From Nannocystis sp. (lineage in GTDB: Bacteria > Myxococcota_A > Polyangia > Nannocystales > Nannocystaceae): a stretch of 64,000 bases of DNA. The position numbers and the translations under genes are program-made. Shown here piece by piece: positions 62,934 to 64,000 of the stretch (its first letter is position 1; each line of letters opens with the position of its first letter). The notes under the pieces are model-generated. The model had not been told where the DNA came from. It ran no database searches and saw only the letters and a list, made by a program, of their open reading frames with translations. The DNA lies in NCBI RefSeq assembly GCF_016714285.1, contig NZ_JADJNN010000035.1, forward strand, positions 124,001-188,000, written 5' to 3'.

Positions 62934-63809
62934 CTACACCAGCGCCCCCGCACGCGCCAGCGGCGACCCCGCGGCGAGCCGACGAAACGGCAGCTGCGGC
63001 CCGCGCTGCAGCCAGTTGTCGGCCGGGTACGCCGCGTCCTCCTCCACACAATGCAGCGAGTACGCCAGACGTCGCCGCGGCGACCGGTTGGCCCCGCTCC
63101 AGTGCGGCAAGAGTCCGTGCAGCAGCACCAGAGTCCCCGCCCGCACCGGCAGCGCGACCGGTTCAGTCGGCCCCGGCAGCGCCGCCGCGTCGAGCAGGGC
63201 AAAACCCACCCCGTCCCCCTCACGACGAAAGCGCCGCCGCAGCGGCCCGCGCTGCTCACCCGGCGCGACCCACAGGCAGCCATTGTCCCGCGTCGCGTCC
63301 TCGAGCGCGAACCAAAAACCCACCACCGACAGCGGCTCGGTATACAGAAAGGTCGCGTCCTGATGCCACGCGACCTCCCCGCCGACCCCCGGCTGCTTGA
63401 AGATCGCCATGCTCTGCACCGCCAGCGGCGCCCGCATCCCGATCGCCGCCGCGATCTCGACGAGCCGCGGGTCGTACGACACCTCCGCGAAGCCCGGATC
63501 GAGGTCGTGCAGCGCGTGCCCGATCTTGTTGATCGCCCGCTCCGGCGCGACCCGCAGCGCCCCGTCCGGCGTGAACGCGTCCGCCTCAAAGAAGCAGCGC
63601 AGCTGATCCCCCGATCCCAGGAACCACGCGTCGCTGCTGCGCGCCTGCTCCGTCGTCGAGAACCGCGAGCGCGGCCCCGTCGGCGCCTGCTCGGCCGCGA
63701 TCTGCTCGGCCCGATCGATCAGCGCGGCACATGTCCTTGGGGCCAGGAAGTCCGGCACCGCCAGATAACCGTCACGCGCGTACGCGGCGACCTGCGCGCC
63801 CGTCAGCAC
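62934..63809 (-). CDS. Phytanoyl-CoA dioxygenase family (PhyH) protein
   Basis: A 291-residue Fe(II)/2-oxoglutarate oxygenase of the PhyH family. The iron ligands are in WHQDATFLY (H-x-D, about residues 148-150) and LLPHWSGANRSP (distal His); the Arg for 2-oxoglutarate follows in the same segment. The start is GTG at 63809, whose G is the last base of the upstream stop (TAGTG), so it is probably translationally coupled. The substrate is unknown; such enzymes hydroxylate lipids or secondary metabolites. The peroxidase gene follows closely. Confidence 0.9.
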   Translation of the reverse strand: MLTGAQVAAYARDGYLAVPDFLAPRTCAALIDRAEQIAAEQAPTGPRSRFSTTEQARSSDAWFLGSGDQLRCFFEADAFTPDGALRVAPERAINKIGHALHDLDPGFAEVSYDPRLVEIAAAIGMRAPLAVQSMAIFKQPGVGGEVAWHQDATFLYTEPLSVVGFWFALEDATRDNGCLWVAPGEQRGPLRRRFRREGDGVGFALLDAAALPGPTEPVALPVRAGTLVLLHGLLPHWSGANRSPRRRLAYSLHCVEEDAAYPADNWLQRGPQLPFRRLAAGSPLARAGALV

Positions 63810-64000
63810 TAGAACCGCCCGCCGAGCCCCAGGCTCATCCCGCTCAGCACCCCGTTGCTGCCGATCGGCGAGGCCCCGAAGCGCAGCCCGCGGCTCGCCG
63901 TCGGCCGCCGCTGCGTGTCCTCGAGGCGCAGCCGCTTCAGCTCCCGCCGCGCCGTCAATGCATCGACCGCCATGAAGCCCGACCCGCCGAGCCCGAGCAC
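63809..64000 (-). CDS. C-terminal end of a probable outer-membrane protein (5' end cut off)
   Basis: The visible 63 residues end at TAG 63809-63811; the gene continues past the right edge. The C-terminal pattern GLRFGASPIGSNG and SGMSLGLGGRF alternates hydrophobic residues and ends in phenylalanine, as in outer-membrane beta-barrels. The preceding segment (RRELKRLRLEDTQRR) is a charged helix. It is coupled to the PhyH gene by an overlapping stop/start. No family is assigned. Confidence 0.45.
   Translation of the reverse strand: MLGLGGSGFMAVDALTARRELKRLRLEDTQRRPTASRGLRFGASPIGSNGVLSGMSLGLGGRF

Overview
The window is a GC-rich (roughly 70% by eye) bacterial chromosome segment packed with genes on both strands. 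It most likely comes from a myxobacterium, probably of the Nannocystis type (Nannocystineae). This is inferred from the many lipoproteins with Ser/Thr/Gly-rich linkers after the lipobox, a Myxococcota cysteine-rich repeat, a Ser/Thr kinase-like protein, lysine-rich histone-like tails, and GC-loaded third codon positions. No rRNA, tRNA, CRISPR array, insertion sequence or prophage was seen.

Layout. 0-12 kb: the 3' end of a MoxR-type AAA+ ATPase, a TraB/ChaN-like protein, surface lipoproteins, a LolD/MacB-like ABC pair, a frameshifted IgGFc-binding-like lipoprotein and a dicarboxylate/glutamate-type symporter. 12-15 kb: a membrane-anchored pseudokinase whose linker carries eight copies of a short palindrome. 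15-21 kb: a carotenoid cluster (crtC and crtD on the minus strand; crtE, a UbiE-like methyltransferase and a CrtU-like oxidoreductase on the plus strand). 21-23 kb: a Spy/CpxP-like protein, response regulator and histidine kinase, all broken by small indels and three long G homopolymers, which is probably poor sequence. 23-32 kb: a TonB-dependent receptor, then a minus-strand operon joining a cytochrome c/beta-barrel fusion, a cytochrome-like lipoprotein, an alpha/beta hydrolase and an SMP-30-type propeller. 32-41 kb: a low-molecular-weight phosphatase, topoisomerase I with an H1-like N-terminal tail, an L,D-transpeptidase and an acidic/basic chromatin-like protein. 40-52 kb: ftsQ-ftsA, a phosphoesterase, an acyl-CoA dehydrogenase, a lipase, lipoproteins, bolA-murB-murC and mutY. 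52-64 kb: more lipoproteins, a SIMPL protein, a four-repeat protein marked by an SLWDRINVF-like motif, a VWA lipoprotein, ftsZ, aroE, a di-haem peroxidase and a PhyH dioxygenase.

Cell wall and division genes normally packed in one dcw cluster (murC, murB, ftsQ, ftsA, ftsZ) are all present, but they are spread over about 20 kb in three blocks of mixed orientation, with lipid, DNA-repair and surface genes between them.

Short repeats are prominent: a dispersed palindrome (CCTGTCC, short loop, GGACAG), stop-adjacent minisatellites and several paired hairpins. Three genes (the IgGFc-like gene, ftsA, aroE) carry single frameshifts that look like sequence errors, because the downstream frame resumes the expected protein.
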